Shown piece after piece: positions 24,548 through 24,664 of a stretch of 24,664 bases of DNA (its first letter is position 1; every line of letters starts with the position of its first letter). The position numbers were made by a program, and so were the translations under genes. The DNA lies in the NCBI GenBank assembly GCA_020201295.1, contig JAIVHA010000006.1, positions 1 to 24,664 on the forward strand. The letters are read 5' to 3'. The notes beneath the pieces were generated by a model. The model was not told the DNA's origin, did no database searches, and worked only from the letters and a program-made list of their open reading frames with translations. Origin of the DNA: Lysobacteraceae bacterium (GTDB lineage: Bacteria; Pseudomonadota; Gammaproteobacteria; DSM-19610).

Positions 24548-24649
24548 TCAGATCCGGAGACGCAGGTTGTGGTGAGGGAAGGCAGGGGTGACCGGGTAAG
24601 GCAGGAAGGTCACATCGACAGGAATGCGCGTCCGTACCTGCAAAGCGCA
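24548..24649 (-). other. possible 3' end of a minus-strand gene
   Basis: A short minus-strand frame ends at the TGA 24550-24548 and reads RTRIPVDVTFLPYPVTPAF then PHHNLRLRI. Codon third positions are strongly G/C as in the window's real genes, unlike the competing frame 24650-24435, which runs on into AT-rich DNA. An in-frame TGA at 24652-24650 interrupts it upstream, so it is either not coding or the end of a damaged gene. I do not recognise the product. Confidence 0.2.
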
Positions 24650-24664
24650 TCAGGGCACCGGAAG

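Noticed and set aside
24435..24650. 71-codon minus-strand frame
   Set aside because: Its second half runs through AT-rich DNA with changed composition, and another frame has better codon bias in the GC-rich half.

Overview
The window is GC-rich chromosomal DNA from a flagellated gammaproteobacterium. Purple-sulfur-bacterium relatives (Chromatiales / Ectothiorhodospiraceae-like) are my best guess, from protein resemblance and gene order only. It carries System II cytochrome c maturation genes beside a cytochrome c4 gene, the engB-polA neighbourhood known from Pseudomonas, a TRAP transporter, a MotY-type flagellar gene, and many copies of a GTAGGAGC-type REP palindrome between genes.

Layout. 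1-350: structured, gene-free upstream region. 351-6033: sucA, sucB and lpdA, the three subunits of 2-oxoglutarate dehydrogenase, with a nested repeat before lpdA. 6020-10154 (minus strand): cytochrome c4, resB and a 3'-damaged ccsB, covering heme attachment and one likely c-type product. 10291-15013: engB, a candidate small RNA, a broken polA, a LOG-family gene and a DUF2782-like exported protein. 15048-18427: TRAP genes dctQ and dctM facing a TakP-like binding-protein gene, so 2-oxoacid uptake is plausible. 18671-21544: a membrane PAS-PAS-GGDEF-EAL protein. 21621-23412: a broken uvrD. 23567-24344: a broken motY-like gene behind a good sigma-28 promoter. 24345-24664: mostly AT-rich, no confident gene.

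Two results stand out. First, the engB-polA gap carries, on the polA strand, four consecutive hairpins, three of them with C-run loops (C8, C4, C7), ending in a textbook U-tailed terminator. This is the architecture of the Xanthomonas sX13 small RNA, at the locus that holds Spot 42 in E. coli and ErsA in Pseudomonas. Second, polA, uvrD and motY each lack an internal block of roughly 75, 130 and 48 codons, with a frame change at each junction, and ccsB has lost its last helix and a heme-ligand histidine at a short repeat. Four damaged genes in 25 kb, including a polA/uvrD pair whose joint loss is reported as inviable in E. coli, point to assembly errors unless reads prove otherwise.

No tRNA, rRNA, CRISPR array, transposase or prophage gene was seen.
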